A DNA stretch of 64,000 bases from Candidatus Chloroploca mongolica (GCF_004762035.2 NZ_SIJK02000007.1:100025-164024); one strand, 5' to 3'. Shown: positions 1 to 8,615, counted from the first letter of the stretch. A program made the numbers and translations. The notes: generated by a model not told the origin, from the letters alone.

Positions 1-474
1 CTTCTGTTGCTCGCCCCCCGAGAAGGTGCTCGGATAGGCCTGCCAGATCGCTGCCTTGAGCCCCAGCGACCCAAGCCAATCCGCTGCTGCCTCACGCGCT
101 TCGGCGAGGCTATGCCCCGCCACGAGCAATGGCTCAGCGACAAGGTCAAGCGCCGTCACTCGTGGACGTGGGCGCAGGAACTGGGTGACATGGCCGATTT
201 CGGTCCGGCGCAAGAGGGCTATGTCTACATCAGCGGCCGAGGCAAGATCAATTGTTCCGTCAGCCGCCGCAAAGAGCGCCTGACCCCGCTCAGGCAGGTA
301 AGTGCGGTAGAGGCAACGCAAAAGCGACGATTTGCCGGCCCCGTTCGGCCCACGGATCAGCAACAGACTGCCCGCTTCAAGCGTAAAGCTAACGCCTTGA
401 AAGGCTGGAATGGTGCGACCCAGGGCGTGAATGACAAAGTTCTTGCTCAGATCTTCGACGTGAAGAAGCGGCAT
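1..474 (-). CDS. phnL: PhnL, C-P lyase ABC-type ATPase (3' end outside window)
   Basis: An ATP-binding cassette protein of the carbon-phosphorus lyase complex that assembles on the PhnGHIJ core with PhnK. I translated it from the ATG at 474 to the window edge. Walker A GPNGAGKSS lies near residue 45 and the signature SGGEQQ is at the last visible residues, so the Walker B half is missing only because the window ends. The long segment between Walker A and the signature, containing FLRPRPRVTALDLV, fits PhnL. It is last in the visible operon, 129 nt after phnK, with a stem-loop in that gap. It was identified by family resemblance and operon order. Confidence 0.85.
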   Translation of the reverse strand, partial: MPLLHVEDLSKNFVIHALGRTIPAFQGVSFTLEAGSLLLIRGPNGAGKSSLLRCLYRTYLPERGQALFAAADGTIDLASAADVDIALLRRTEIGHVTQFLRPRPRVTALDLVAEPLLVAGHSLAEAREAAADWLGSLGLKAAIWQAYPSTFSGGEQQK

Positions 475-524
475 ACGTTCAGCCTCCGGCTGCGAGTGTG
501 AGGCTTACGGCCTCCTGGAAAAGG

Positions 525-575
525 CTGCTTCTGGCAAAAACTACCAACCTTGCTGGCAATTTTTGCCAGAAGCAG
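525..575 (-). terminator. Stem-loop between phnK and phnL
   Basis: Perfect 16-bp inverted repeat (525-540 with 560-575) and a 19-nt loop, in the only sizeable gap of the phnG-L cluster. The arm starting CTGCTTCTGG ends in A5, and its partner begins with T5. It could be a partial terminator or processing site that lowers phnL expression relative to phnK. The function is inferred. Confidence 0.5.
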
Positions 576-603
576 TATGGGCTTTTAGGGCGACAGCCCT
601 CCA

Positions 604-1440
604 TCAGAGACGGGCCGAGACGAGTTGCTGGGTGTAGGGATGTTGGGGATCATCAAGAATCTGATCGGTCAGGCCGCATTCGACAACTGCACCATGGCGC
701 ATGACGAGTACCCGGTCGGCCAGGGTACGAATGACGCCCAGGTCGTGCGAGACGATGAGCGTGGTGATCTGGCGCTCACGCCTCAGACGGAGCAGGGTGT
801 CAAGGACGAGGGCTTGAATCGAGACATCGAGGCCGGTTGTTGGCTCGTCAAGCAGCAGCAAGGCCGGTCGCAGCGCAATGGCTTTGGCGAGTTGCACCCG
901 CTGTTGCATCCCGCCCGACAGCACCGCTGGCGGATCATCAATGCGATCAGCCGGAAATTCGGAACTTGCCAACGCGTCGCTTGCAGCCCGCCGCAGCGTC
1001 GCAAAACGACGCTCGCCCGCCATGATGAGCCGTTCGGCCACATTGCCGCCACTGGTCGCCTGCATCCGCAAGCCCATATGCGGCTGCTGGTAGACAATGC
1101 CAATCTGCTGGATGCGCAGTTGCCGCTGATGAAAGCGATCGAGCGCAAAGAGGTTCTGCCCCGTGAACCCTGGCACAGCCAGGTGGTACGTGCCTGTGTC
1201 GGTTGCCTCTTCCAGGTTGAGCATCCGCAAGACGGTCGATTTGCCCGAGCCCGACTCACCGACAATGCCCACTGTTTCGCCAGGGTAGAGTTCGAGGTTC
1301 ACGCCCTGCACCGCAACAATGCGCCCATAGCGCTTGCTCAGGCCGCGTAGTTCCAGCAGGGGTGCCTGTCGAACCAGGCGCGGCGGTAGCAGGCGCCGCT
1401 GGTGTGGCTGCGGTTGAGGCGTCACAGGCTCGATGTTCAT
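604..1440 (-). CDS. phnK: PhnK, C-P lyase ABC-type ATPase
   Basis: A 278-residue ATPase of the C-P lyase system, related to dipeptide-transport ATPases; PhnK docks on the PhnJ face of the core complex. Visible motifs are Walker A GESGSGKST, signature LSGGMQQR, Walker B LLLLDEPTTGLD and a switch histidine in IVSHDLG. The end DPQHPYTQQLV is typical of the Opp/PhnK group. I chose the ATG at 1440 because it follows phnJ by 7 nt. A longer frame reaching 1743 would overlap phnJ and lacks family similarity. The first 25 residues are a Pro/Gln-rich extension before the ABC domain. Confidence 0.88.
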   Translation of the reverse strand: MNIEPVTPQPQPHQRRLLPPRLVRQAPLLELRGLSKRYGRIVAVQGVNLELYPGETVGIVGESGSGKSTVLRMLNLEEATDTGTYHLAVPGFTGQNLFALDRFHQRQLRIQQIGIVYQQPHMGLRMQATSGGNVAERLIMAGERRFATLRRAASDALASSEFPADRIDDPPAVLSGGMQQRVQLAKAIALRPALLLLDEPTTGLDVSIQALVLDTLLRLRRERQITTLIVSHDLGVIRTLADRVLVMRHGAVVECGLTDQILDDPQHPYTQQLVSARL

Positions 1441-1447
1441 ACCTGGC

Positions 1448-2386
1448 TCACTCTGCACGGATGACCCCTGGCTGATAAAAATGGCCCTCATCATCAAAAT
1501 AGGTCGCGCCAAGGGTGGCTGCGTCGCCGCGTGCGCGACGTAGCAATTTGGCGGCATACCCAGTGTCGGAAAGGCGGAACTGTGAACCACCTTCGGCAAC
1601 TGGTAGTTCATCCATAAATTTGTTGCGCGCCCCGGTAAGCATACAGATTCGTCCGGCCATGTTCTCGACCTGGAAAAAGACATCTTCAAATTCAATCGGG
1701 CGCACGTCGGTATACGGCGGCACCGCATAGAGTCGCTTTTCACGTCCCGCCGAGAGCAGCGTGAGATGAGCAGCCTGGTGCAGCGCAGGCGTATCCCAGC
1801 GTGGAATGGGGCTAGGACTCATCAGATAGCGCCCGTGGACAAGAACAGGGTAGCTGGCCCCCTGCATGAACCGTCCGAAGCGCACCAGTTGTTCATAGAG
1901 CGTCAGCCACATCTGGGCATAGTCAGCATCGGCGTGCATCTCGCGGGCACGTGAACTATCAGGTTGCACCTGGCGCAGAGGTTCTGGATCGGGCACCTGC
2001 AAAACGAGCACCTGCCCCTCGCGCAGACGTTCCTCGGGCACGCGATGGCGGCTCTGGATCACCGTGGCGGCCAGGGTATCGGTTGTCGTAGCGACACTCG
2101 TCATGCGGGCAATGAAGCGGCGCAGGTTAGCCGCGTTGACCGAATCGTCGGCACCCTGGTCGATCACCTTGAGCGTATCAGTTGGACTCACGATGCTCAG
2201 CGTCACCTGGAGGCCGCCGGTGCCCCAACCGCGGGCAATCGGCAACTCGCGGCTGGCATAGGGCACCTGGAAGCCGGGAATGGCAATGGCCTTGAGCATG
2301 CGCCGACGCAATTCACGCTTCGCGAACGCATCCAGAAAACCGTAGCTGAAATCCTGACGAGGATGGGCAAGCGAGGCAAGGCTCAT
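1448..2386 (-). CDS. phnJ: PhnJ homologue lacking three of four essential cysteines
   Basis: Homologue of the C-P lyase subunit that cleaves the C-P bond of 5-phosphoribosyl-1-alkylphosphonates by radical SAM chemistry. The fold-defining stretches are present: AIPGFQVP (with the equivalent of E. coli Gly32), GWGTGG, KVIDQGADD, DPEPLR and GREKRLYAVPP. E. coli uses Cys241, 244, 266 and 272 for the iron-sulfur/metal site and catalysis. Aligning by eye, only the first is kept (Cys248 in RICMLTG). The others are Thr251, Leu272 and Ala278 (FRLSDTGYA), and this is the only Cys in 312 residues. The start overlaps the phnI stop (ATGA). The gene is intact and in an intact operon, so it is a remodelled protein rather than a pseudogene. 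Its activity is unknown. Confidence 0.85.
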   Translation of the reverse strand: MSLASLAHPRQDFSYGFLDAFAKRELRRRMLKAIAIPGFQVPYASRELPIARGWGTGGLQVTLSIVSPTDTLKVIDQGADDSVNAANLRRFIARMTSVATTTDTLAATVIQSRHRVPEERLREGQVLVLQVPDPEPLRQVQPDSSRAREMHADADYAQMWLTLYEQLVRFGRFMQGASYPVLVHGRYLMSPSPIPRWDTPALHQAAHLTLLSAGREKRLYAVPPYTDVRPIEFEDVFFQVENMAGRICMLTGARNKFMDELPVAEGGSQFRLSDTGYAAKLLRRARGDAATLGATYFDDEGHFYQPGVIRAE

Positions 2387-3492
2387 TGCGCGTCTCCTGG
2401 CTCTGTGGGGGCGTCGGCAGCGGTTGCGCGTGCCTCGCGAAGGGCATCGAGGCCACTCTGGAATGTGACATAGTGAGGGAGTTTGTAGTGGATGCAGAAG
2501 CCGGACGCTTCGACGGGTTCAGTATGGTAGAGCACAAACTCTTCGCTGTGGGCCGGATGCGGCTGCGGGGCATCCATCTCGAGATCGAGCATCGCCCCGG
2601 CGATGCATTTGACCTCATTCCAGCCCAGGGTTGCCGTGTAGCCGAGGCGCAATTCGGTGGCCTGCGTATTGACGACCTCGCACTGGCTGACCCGCACCCG
2701 CCCGATGCTAAAAGCTTCGCCGGTGACGGGATGGCGCAGCCGCACATCGGCATAGGCCAGCCGCAACTCGTTGACGGTCGGGTGAGCGAGGCCATAGCCA
2801 CGCATACTGGCATAACCAAGTGCCAGCACGCCCCCCGTATCGGCGCGTGCCAGGGCTTGCAGGCGATGCGCACGAGGGGCCGGAAAATCGGCCGGCTCGC
2901 GGGTCAGATCAGGTAAAGAGGCCGGATCGGTGGGCGGGACTTCAGGCACTGCCGCAAGCAAACCTTCGCTACGTTGCCAATCAGCGACCGCCAGCGGCGA
3001 TGGATCGTACGAGGGAGGAGCCTCGCCCGCTGGTGCATCAGATGACACGGTAGCCGCAGGAGGCGCGGATGCACTGTGCTCCTGATTGTCCTGATCGAGC
3101 AGATCAAGCCGCAGCAAGCGATGGCTATAATCAAGACTTGGCCCGAGGATCTGCCCCCCCGGGATATCCTTGAATGAGGCCGAAATGCGGCGCACGGTCA
3201 GCAACTCAGTCTGCGTCACCGGCTCGGCATACGCAAGGCGGGGTTGCGTCGAACGATAGGCCCGCAAGAGCAAGACCGCCTCGTAGAGATCGCCGCCCGT
3301 TTGGGCGAGCGCAAGTGCAGCCAATTCAGGCGCATAGAGTGAACCTTCGCCCATCACGCGATCAACAAGATACGGCAGGCTCGCTTCGATCATCCGCACC
3401 GTCGCGAGGCTCAACGGAGCATTGAGCAACTGATGCAACTGCTCGGATTGAAGGATCGCCGCCTCGCCGCCGCGTGCTGCCACATACGCCAT
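2383..3492 (-). CDS. phnI: PhnI, C-P lyase core subunit
   Basis: A 369-residue PhnI, the subunit that with PhnG, H and L transfers phosphonate to the ribose of ATP in place of adenine. It begins MAYVAARGGEAAI, as the family does, and carries GYASMRGYGLAHPTVNELR and the HPVTGEAFSIGRV block near residues 240-300. The start at 3492 overlaps the phnH stop by a few bases. A longer frame to 3603 would run into phnH and has no family similarity. A Pro/Ala-rich stretch around residues 145-190 looks like a linker insertion. Translational coupling with phnH and phnJ is evident. Confidence 0.88.
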   Translation of the reverse strand: MAYVAARGGEAAILQSEQLHQLLNAPLSLATVRMIEASLPYLVDRVMGEGSLYAPELAALALAQTGGDLYEAVLLLRAYRSTQPRLAYAEPVTQTELLTVRRISASFKDIPGGQILGPSLDYSHRLLRLDLLDQDNQEHSASAPPAATVSSDAPAGEAPPSYDPSPLAVADWQRSEGLLAAVPEVPPTDPASLPDLTREPADFPAPRAHRLQALARADTGGVLALGYASMRGYGLAHPTVNELRLAYADVRLRHPVTGEAFSIGRVRVSQCEVVNTQATELRLGYTATLGWNEVKCIAGAMLDLEMDAPQPHPAHSEEFVLYHTEPVEASGFCIHYKLPHYVTFQSGLDALREARATAADAPTEPGDAQ

Positions 3493-4043
3493 CAACCCAC
3501 CTCCACCCTGGTCGTCCGTGGCAAGCCAATGACCTGATCGCCATCCACGAGATAGAGATCCCAGCCAAGCGGATAGACAGCCACCGTCGCACGGGCACGC
3601 CAAAGTTCGTCAGGCAACCGAGCAACCGTGATCGTCAATGGCTGGGCAAGACCGGGGCCACTGAGGTGCAACGGCGTTCCATGCGCAAAACCACAGCCGA
3701 GCACCAGGGTTGCCCCACGATCCGGCTCGGCGTAGGTACCAAGCGGTGCCGTCACGAGCAGATCAAGCTCGGCGAGCGTGAGTTGAGGATAAAATTGGTA
3801 GGGTGCGTGGATCGGCGGAAGTGGACGTCCGCCGGTTGCGGCGAGGGCAGGAACAAGATCGTCATGCGGCGTAAAAAAACCGGTCTCGAGATCAAGCAAC
3901 GTCTCACCGATGGCAACAAAGGCGGCCAGGCCAGCGGCGGGGAGGCGCTGAGGGCGTCCAGGGTAACTGAACGCCCACATCAACGCCGTAAAGGTCGCGT
4001 GCTGACGGAGTTCGGCGGGAGTCATGTGCGGCATAGACATCAA
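3492..4043 (-). CDS. phnH: PhnH, C-P lyase core subunit
   Basis: A 183-residue PhnH, a structural subunit of the C-P lyase core whose fold is related to PLP transferases but does not bind PLP. Visible features are the N-terminal FTALMWAFSYPGRP block, LETGFFTPHDDL, LGTYAEPDRGATLVLG and the LSGPGLA motif near residue 130 that matches the family's L-x-GPGI. It overlaps phnG upstream and phnI downstream by 4 nt or less. The start has several Met choices (positions 1, 2, 4 and 7); the first is used here. Confidence 0.85.
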   Translation of the reverse strand: MMSMPHMTPAELRQHATFTALMWAFSYPGRPQRLPAAGLAAFVAIGETLLDLETGFFTPHDDLVPALAATGGRPLPPIHAPYQFYPQLTLAELDLLVTAPLGTYAEPDRGATLVLGCGFAHGTPLHLSGPGLAQPLTITVARLPDELWRARATVAVYPLGWDLYLVDGDQVIGLPRTTRVEVG

Positions 4044-4459
4044 AACGTCTCCAGATCAACCCTGGTTTGCCCAACCGCACGCATCAAAGCTTCATCGGTC
4101 TCCACCAGATCAGCAGCCTGGACACGGGCAAAATCGGCGATAGCAGGGCCAGCGATCCCGGCACGATGGGCGGCATCGATAAGCGCAAGGGCAAGCGCCT
4201 GTTCAAGATCGCGCCCAAGACAGGCTGCATACCCTTCAACCCCAGCGACACGGACATGAGCCTCGGCCAACAAAATCTCGCCCAGGTAAAAACTGCTCTC
4301 CTGGGCCGTTTCACGAAATGGCAACATCGCCAATCCTGTTCGGTTGCGCAACACCTCTACCGGCTCAAGGCGCGGCAGCAGATCCTCCGCAAAGCGCTTG
4401 ACCGCATCCGCAGGGGAGCGGGTCAAGATATCCAATAGCTCGTGTGCTTGCATCAGCAT
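4040..4459 (-). CDS. phnG: PhnG, C-P lyase core subunit
   Basis: A 139-residue PhnG, a small subunit of the C-P lyase core. E. coli PhnG is about 150 residues. Supporting stretches are NRTGLAMLPFRETAQESSFYLGEILLAEA and GYAACLGRDLEQALALALIDAA, typical of PhnG. It opens the phnGHIJKL run, with a start at 4459 (or Met 4453). The stop overlaps phnH. A gap of 70 nt separates it from the isomerase-like gene upstream, so the phn genes may have their own promoter there, though no clear one was seen. Confidence 0.83.
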   Translation of the reverse strand: MLMQAHELLDILTRSPADAVKRFAEDLLPRLEPVEVLRNRTGLAMLPFRETAQESSFYLGEILLAEAHVRVAGVEGYAACLGRDLEQALALALIDAAHRAGIAGPAIADFARVQAADLVETDEALMRAVGQTRVDLETF

Positions 4460-4529
4460 AGCCTACTGCATTGAGATTAAGCCGGCGTTAACTTCGTGAA
4501 AAGATTACGTAAAAGAAGCCCGGACAGGT

Positions 4530-5354
4530 TCAACACGCAAAACCGCACCTCGTCAGATAGGCCATCCCACGGGGGATGTGCGCATGATCTTCGAGTTCAA
4601 GCAACAGACGTGGCTGATGGGACAAGGTTTGCAGGGCGGTAAAAAAGGCATACCAGTTGATCGCGCCATCACCGGGCGCCCAATGACGGTCAAGGTGCCC
4701 ATCGGTATCCTGAAGATGCACATGCGCAAGCAGATCGCCGGCTTCGCGCACCCACTGATCAGGGGTAGGGCCACCGATTTGCTGCATCATGCACACATGG
4801 CCTACATCAATGCTGAGCCGTACGAGAGGCGTATCGAACGAACGCACCAGATCAAGCAGGGGGGCCACACTGCCATCGGCAATCGTCTCGATCACCAGCA
4901 TGCAATCAAGCGCCTCGGCCTGGGGCAACAGTGGCTCGATGACCGCATGGGCCTCTTTGATTGTCCACTCACGACGCGCAAACGGGGTAAAGACGTGGGC
5001 CGGGGTGCCAAAGCAGAGAAAGGGACTATGCAGCACCATATGGGTCGCGCCAACCGCCTCGGCAAACGCGAGGCCCTGGCGCAGCCGTTCGATGACCACC
5101 TGGCGCACCTTTGGATCGTAGGGGGCCAGATCGAGGCCAAGAAACGGCCCGTGGATGCCCAGACGCCCGGTATAGCCGCGAAGCATCTCGCGAGCATGGC
5201 GAGCGGCGGTGCGCCAATCACCATCAAGGACTTCGGGCGCAATCGGATCCTGGATTTCAAGATCACGTGGACCATCGAGCAACCAGTCGCGATAGACTTC
5301 AAGGTCTTTGATCTGTAAGGCCGCCCCAATCAGCGGCACCGTTTGCTGGATCAT
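4530..5354 (-). CDS. Sugar-phosphate isomerase/epimerase-like TIM barrel protein
   Basis: A 274-residue protein of the xylose-isomerase-like TIM-barrel superfamily (AP endonuclease family 2). Candidate metal ligands occur at the usual strand ends: Glu in LVIETIADG, Asp and His in SIDVGHVC, His in AHVHLQDTDG and Glu in LLLELEDH. The N-terminal LGIHGPFLGLDLAPYD is also family-like. The substrate cannot be told from sequence. It lies 3 nt downstream of the PLP enzyme, so the two are surely co-transcribed, and just ahead of phnG. A role with the ribose-phosphate products of C-P lyase is an inference from position only. Confidence 0.7.
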   Translation of the reverse strand: MIQQTVPLIGAALQIKDLEVYRDWLLDGPRDLEIQDPIAPEVLDGDWRTAARHAREMLRGYTGRLGIHGPFLGLDLAPYDPKVRQVVIERLRQGLAFAEAVGATHMVLHSPFLCFGTPAHVFTPFARREWTIKEAHAVIEPLLPQAEALDCMLVIETIADGSVAPLLDLVRSFDTPLVRLSIDVGHVCMMQQIGGPTPDQWVREAGDLLAHVHLQDTDGHLDRHWAPGDGAINWYAFFTALQTLSHQPRLLLELEDHAHIPRGMAYLTRCGFAC

Positions 5355-5357
5355 CGT

Positions 5358-6554
5358 TTACTCCTTTGCAGCAGCGGCAAACCCACGGGCGAGATCGGCC
5401 TGAATATCAACCGCATCCTCAATACCAACCGAGAGGCGCAGCAAACCATCGCCAATACCAAGGGCATGGCGGCGCTCAACCGAGAGTGAGCGGTGGGAAG
5501 AGCAGGCCGGATAGAGGATCTGACTGGCGACACCGCCGAGCGTCGTGACAGGCAAGATCATCTGCAGGGCATCGAGAAAGCGCAGCACAGCGGCTTCGTT
5601 GGCCTGCACCAGATCAAACGCAACCATCCCGCCTGCACCATTCGGCAACAGTTGGCGCGTCAGGTGATGCTGGGGATGTGACGGCAAGCCGGGATAGTAG
5701 ACCTGGGCCACGCCGGGTTGCTCGACGAGCCAACTGGCAACCTCGGCGGCATTGCGACAATGCTCACGCATGCGCAGGGGCAGCGTGCGCAGGCCACGCA
5801 ACGCAAGATAGGCGGCATGCGGATCGAGCAGGCCGCCAGTCAGGATTGTCAGAGTGCGCAACTCGGCGACATACGACTCGCCAGCCAGCACAATGCCACC
5901 AAGCACATCATCGTGACCAGCAAGATACTTGGTCAAACTATGCAACACAATATCGGCCCCCAGTTCGAGTGGCCGCAACAGATACGGCGTCGCAAAGGTC
6001 GCATCAACCACCAATTGCACATCGTGTTCGTGACAGAGCCGAGCCGCTGCCGAAACATCACAGAGGCGGAGCAACGGATTGGAGATCGGCTCGAGGATCA
6101 GCGCCCGGGGACGATGCTCGGCCAGCGCCGCCGCGAGGGTGGCGCGGTTCGTTGCGTCGACAAAAACCGGACAGACCCCCATGCGGCGCATGATCGTATC
6201 AACCAGGGCAAACGTCGCACCATACGAGTCCTGGGCCACCAGCAGCGTATCGCCGGCCTGTAACCCGGTGAGCAACAGGGCGAGATGGACGGCAGCCATA
6301 CCCGAAGCACACGCACGCGCCACCGCTGCCCCTTCCATCTGACAAAGAGCCGCTTCGAGCGCAGCATTGGTCGGGCTACCATAGCGCGAATACGAAAAGC
6401 CTGGCGCATCGCCCCCGAGCATCGCGTGGAGGGTGGCAGCATCAGCGGCCCGGTAACTCACCGCCAAGTCAATACCGGGAACAGACGGAATCGAAGGATT
6501 GCCTTCATCGGGACGGCCAGCGTGGACGGCGATGGTAAAGAGACTCTCAGGCAT
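5358..6554 (-). CDS. Cys/Met metabolism PLP-dependent enzyme (trans-sulfuration family)
   Basis: A 398-residue fold-type I PLP enzyme of the cystathionine gamma-synthase / gamma-lyase / methionine gamma-lyase family. It shows YSRYGSPTNAALE near residue 60, CASGMAA (PLP phosphate site), VDATFATPYLLRPL with the PLP aspartate, HSLTKYLAGHDDVLGG with the Schiff-base lysine near residue 208, and a C-terminal GLLRLSVGIEDAVDI. Family members are hard to separate by eye, so no symbol is given. It is the first gene of a leftward transcript through the TIM-barrel gene and perhaps phnG-L. A 24-bp perfect hairpin stands behind it at 6662-6714. Confidence 0.82.
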   Translation of the reverse strand: MPESLFTIAVHAGRPDEGNPSIPSVPGIDLAVSYRAADAATLHAMLGGDAPGFSYSRYGSPTNAALEAALCQMEGAAVARACASGMAAVHLALLLTGLQAGDTLLVAQDSYGATFALVDTIMRRMGVCPVFVDATNRATLAAALAEHRPRALILEPISNPLLRLCDVSAAARLCHEHDVQLVVDATFATPYLLRPLELGADIVLHSLTKYLAGHDDVLGGIVLAGESYVAELRTLTILTGGLLDPHAAYLALRGLRTLPLRMREHCRNAAEVASWLVEQPGVAQVYYPGLPSHPQHHLTRQLLPNGAGGMVAFDLVQANEAAVLRFLDALQMILPVTTLGGVASQILYPACSSHRSLSVERRHALGIGDGLLRLSVGIEDAVDIQADLARGFAAAAKE

Positions 6555-6661
6555 AACAGGCTCCTGGTGGCTACAACGCGTACGTGTGCTGACACACGTA
6601 CGCTTCCTGGGGGATGCGCCCCATTCGCATGAACGGTAGGGCTGCCGCCCTCAAAACCCGT

Positions 6662-6714
6662 GCTTGTGCTGGTGAAAACGGCCAGCGAAGCTGGCCGTTT
6701 TCACCAGCACAAGC
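6662..6714. terminator. Long perfect stem-loop, probable terminator
   Basis: A 24-bp perfect inverted repeat (6662-6685 with 6691-6714) with a 5-nt loop. It lies between the PLP gene start and the end of the GIY-YIG gene, both minus strand. It probably ends the transcript coming from the right. No clear U-tract follows. Confidence 0.6.
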
Positions 6715-6751
6715 GAGCTTCAGAGAAGCGTAGCGGATGCATGGTAACGAT

Positions 6752-7213
6752 TCAATCAAAGAGATGGATATCGAGTTGGACATGCGCACTCTGGGTTGGA
6801 TCAAGCGAACCGAAGATGACCTCGGCCAGCAACGTAGGGTGAGGTGCCGTAGCAAGCGCAAAGAGATGAGTAGAGCAGGGGCTATCACTGGCACCAAACC
6901 CCGGCACAGGCATTGTAACACCAGAAACAGATGCAAGCGCACGACACCAGGCATGCTCCATCCGCCCGGTGCCAGTCAAGGTCCAGGCGGCGCGGAGATG
7001 GGCTTGTGCCCGGAGATAATCAATATGCCAGTGCAGACGAGGTTTGTGGGGGTTTGCGTGATGCTTGAGGCGCGCCGCCAACCCACCCGAACCAAAGGCA
7101 CTGCCGACATAGAGGTAAAAACCCGGTGCAAAGGCAAAAGAACCCAGACGCCCAATCTGAAGTTGAGTGAGCGTCTGGTCAAGTTGGAGTACCAGGATAT
7201 AGGTACCCTTCAT
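6752..7213 (-). CDS. GIY-YIG-like (DUF123) protein
   Basis: A 153-residue protein beginning MKGTYILVLQLDQ, with LGSFAFAPGFYLYVGSAFGSGGLAARLKHH. This gives the GTY...YVG pair and the Arg of the second helix characteristic of the GIY-YIG nuclease fold, in the DUF123 branch. HWHIDYLR and EHAWCRAL follow and are typical of that branch. I chose Met 7213 because the motif must start the domain; the frame upstream to 7309 runs into the neighbouring gene's coding region. Activity is not established for this branch. It follows the thioredoxin-VKOR gene by 28 nt. Confidence 0.7.
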   Translation of the reverse strand: MKGTYILVLQLDQTLTQLQIGRLGSFAFAPGFYLYVGSAFGSGGLAARLKHHANPHKPRLHWHIDYLRAQAHLRAAWTLTGTGRMEHAWCRALASVSGVTMPVPGFGASDSPCSTHLFALATAPHPTLLAEVIFGSLDPTQSAHVQLDIHLFD

Positions 7214-7241
7214 TGGTAGGGGTCGAAGTGGTGTAGCATCG

Positions 7242-8324
7242 CTAGCGATTAGCTGCCACGGGGCGACGATTGACTTTGCCCCGCCCCCGTTGCACAGGCG
7301 GTGCCCCACGGGGAGTCGTCACCCAGAGCAGACCCGTCATAATTGCAGCCGAGGCAATGCACCACATGCAGGTTGCGCCAATGACAAAGGGTTCGAGAAA
7401 CGTCAGGTAGATTGAAAAGATCGTCCCGCCGAAGGCCATGAGGGGCATCGCGAGCCTGGCATAGTGGGCGGCCTGACCTGCGCCAAAACGATACACAAGC
7501 CACGCGATCAGGAAGAGGGCATAACCAGCAACCCCCAGCACCCCAACCGGGATACCAAGGAACGTCGCATAGACACTCTGTTGCACCGCATTGCAATCAC
7601 CAACAGGGCCACAGACCGCCTCGGCACCACTCACTTCCACAAACGCAAGATAAGCCGAGACGATGATGCCAGCGACGGCAAGGATTGGCACCGCCAGATT
7701 GCGCCACCCAAGCAGCGGGCGATCAAAGGGCGGGCGTGTGGTAATGCCCAGCACAAAGACGGAAACTGTCATCAGCAAGAGCATCAAGACCGCAATGCTA
7801 TTGCCCAGCGGATCGCGCTGAAACGGGCTCACCGCAGGTTCAGGTTGTGGCACCACGGCAACCTCGCCCGCTTCAGTCGTGACCACCTGCGCCGCAATGA
7901 CCGGTTCGATCCCCGGAATAGTGGGCCAGGCATTGCCGCCAGCCGCAAGCGCCTGTTCAATCAAACCAGGCAACATCGCCGGAATCTCGCCACTGCCAAC
8001 CATCACTGTCTCGCCAAAGACCATGGTGGGCACGCCGAGGCGATTGTCGGGAATATTGAAGGCCGTAATCGCCGCCTGATAAAGGGTCTGACCAGCAGGC
8101 TGACTGACGTCAATCCGGACAATCTGGAGTTGTGAACCATAGCGCGCCTGAAGCGGCGGAAAGACCTCGTCCATGACCGTATGGCAATGGGGGCAACTCG
8201 GCGAATAGAAAAAGACGGCGCGTGCAGCTGGATCAGCCGCAGCAACGCGCCCAGCAAAAACGAACATCAGCAAGAGCGTCGCCACCCCAAGGAGCGACCA
8301 GCGTGAAACATTTCTACGTATCAT
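7242..8324 (-). CDS. Thioredoxin-VKOR fusion, disulfide-forming membrane protein
   Basis: A 360-residue exported protein combining both halves of a disulfide-forming pathway. After an N-terminal signal/anchor (residues 10-30) comes a thioredoxin-like domain with CPHC at 44-47 and a cis-Pro region GVPT near 98. A four- or five-segment vitamin K epoxide reductase domain follows from about residue 175, with loop cysteines 238 and 244 (CGPVGDC) and the quinone-facing CMWC at 319-322. VKOR would reoxidise the thioredoxin domain and pass electrons to quinone. In many homologues the thioredoxin domain is C-terminal; here it is N-terminal. Start 8324 has GAAGGAG upstream. Confidence 0.85.
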   Translation of the reverse strand: MIRRNVSRWSLLGVATLLLMFVFAGRVAAADPAARAVFFYSPSCPHCHTVMDEVFPPLQARYGSQLQIVRIDVSQPAGQTLYQAAITAFNIPDNRLGVPTMVFGETVMVGSGEIPAMLPGLIEQALAAGGNAWPTIPGIEPVIAAQVVTTEAGEVAVVPQPEPAVSPFQRDPLGNSIAVLMLLLMTVSVFVLGITTRPPFDRPLLGWRNLAVPILAVAGIIVSAYLAFVEVSGAEAVCGPVGDCNAVQQSVYATFLGIPVGVLGVAGYALFLIAWLVYRFGAGQAAHYARLAMPLMAFGGTIFSIYLTFLEPFVIGATCMWCIASAAIMTGLLWVTTPRGAPPVQRGRGKVNRRPVAANR

Positions 8325-8417
8325 CAACGTACTCCTTCGTTCGAACCCTCGCGGGAATGCCAACCCAGACCACCAGCAGAGCAGCAAGCCATATCTAGGA
8401 GCGGCACCCCATCAATC

Positions 8418-8472
8418 GTTGCTTCGCTGGCACAACCGCCAGCAAAACTGACGGTTGTGCCAGCAAAGCAAC
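8418..8472. terminator. Long stem-loop
   Basis: 21-bp inverted repeat with one mismatch (8418-8438 with 8452-8472) upstream of the minus-strand thioredoxin-VKOR gene and of plus-strand cydA. It has no coding content. It could separate the divergent units; the function is inferred. Confidence 0.5.
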
Positions 8473-8615
8473 ACCCTTATTGTACCCAACCAGAGTAGAC
8501 AACAAAATTGCATTGCCTGAAAACCCGGTTATCAGCCGACAACCCGAACCACAAGTATCAAGCCTTCATTGCCAGTTATACGATCATAACCGCACCAGGG
8601 GTGGAACCTGATACG

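Noticed and set aside
7..501. 164-codon plus-strand frame at the left edge
   Set aside because: It is the antisense of phnL, which has clear ATPase motifs on the minus strand.
8300..8320. GCGTGAAACA as half of a parS site
   Set aside because: Only one arm is present and it lies inside the coding start of the thioredoxin-VKOR gene.
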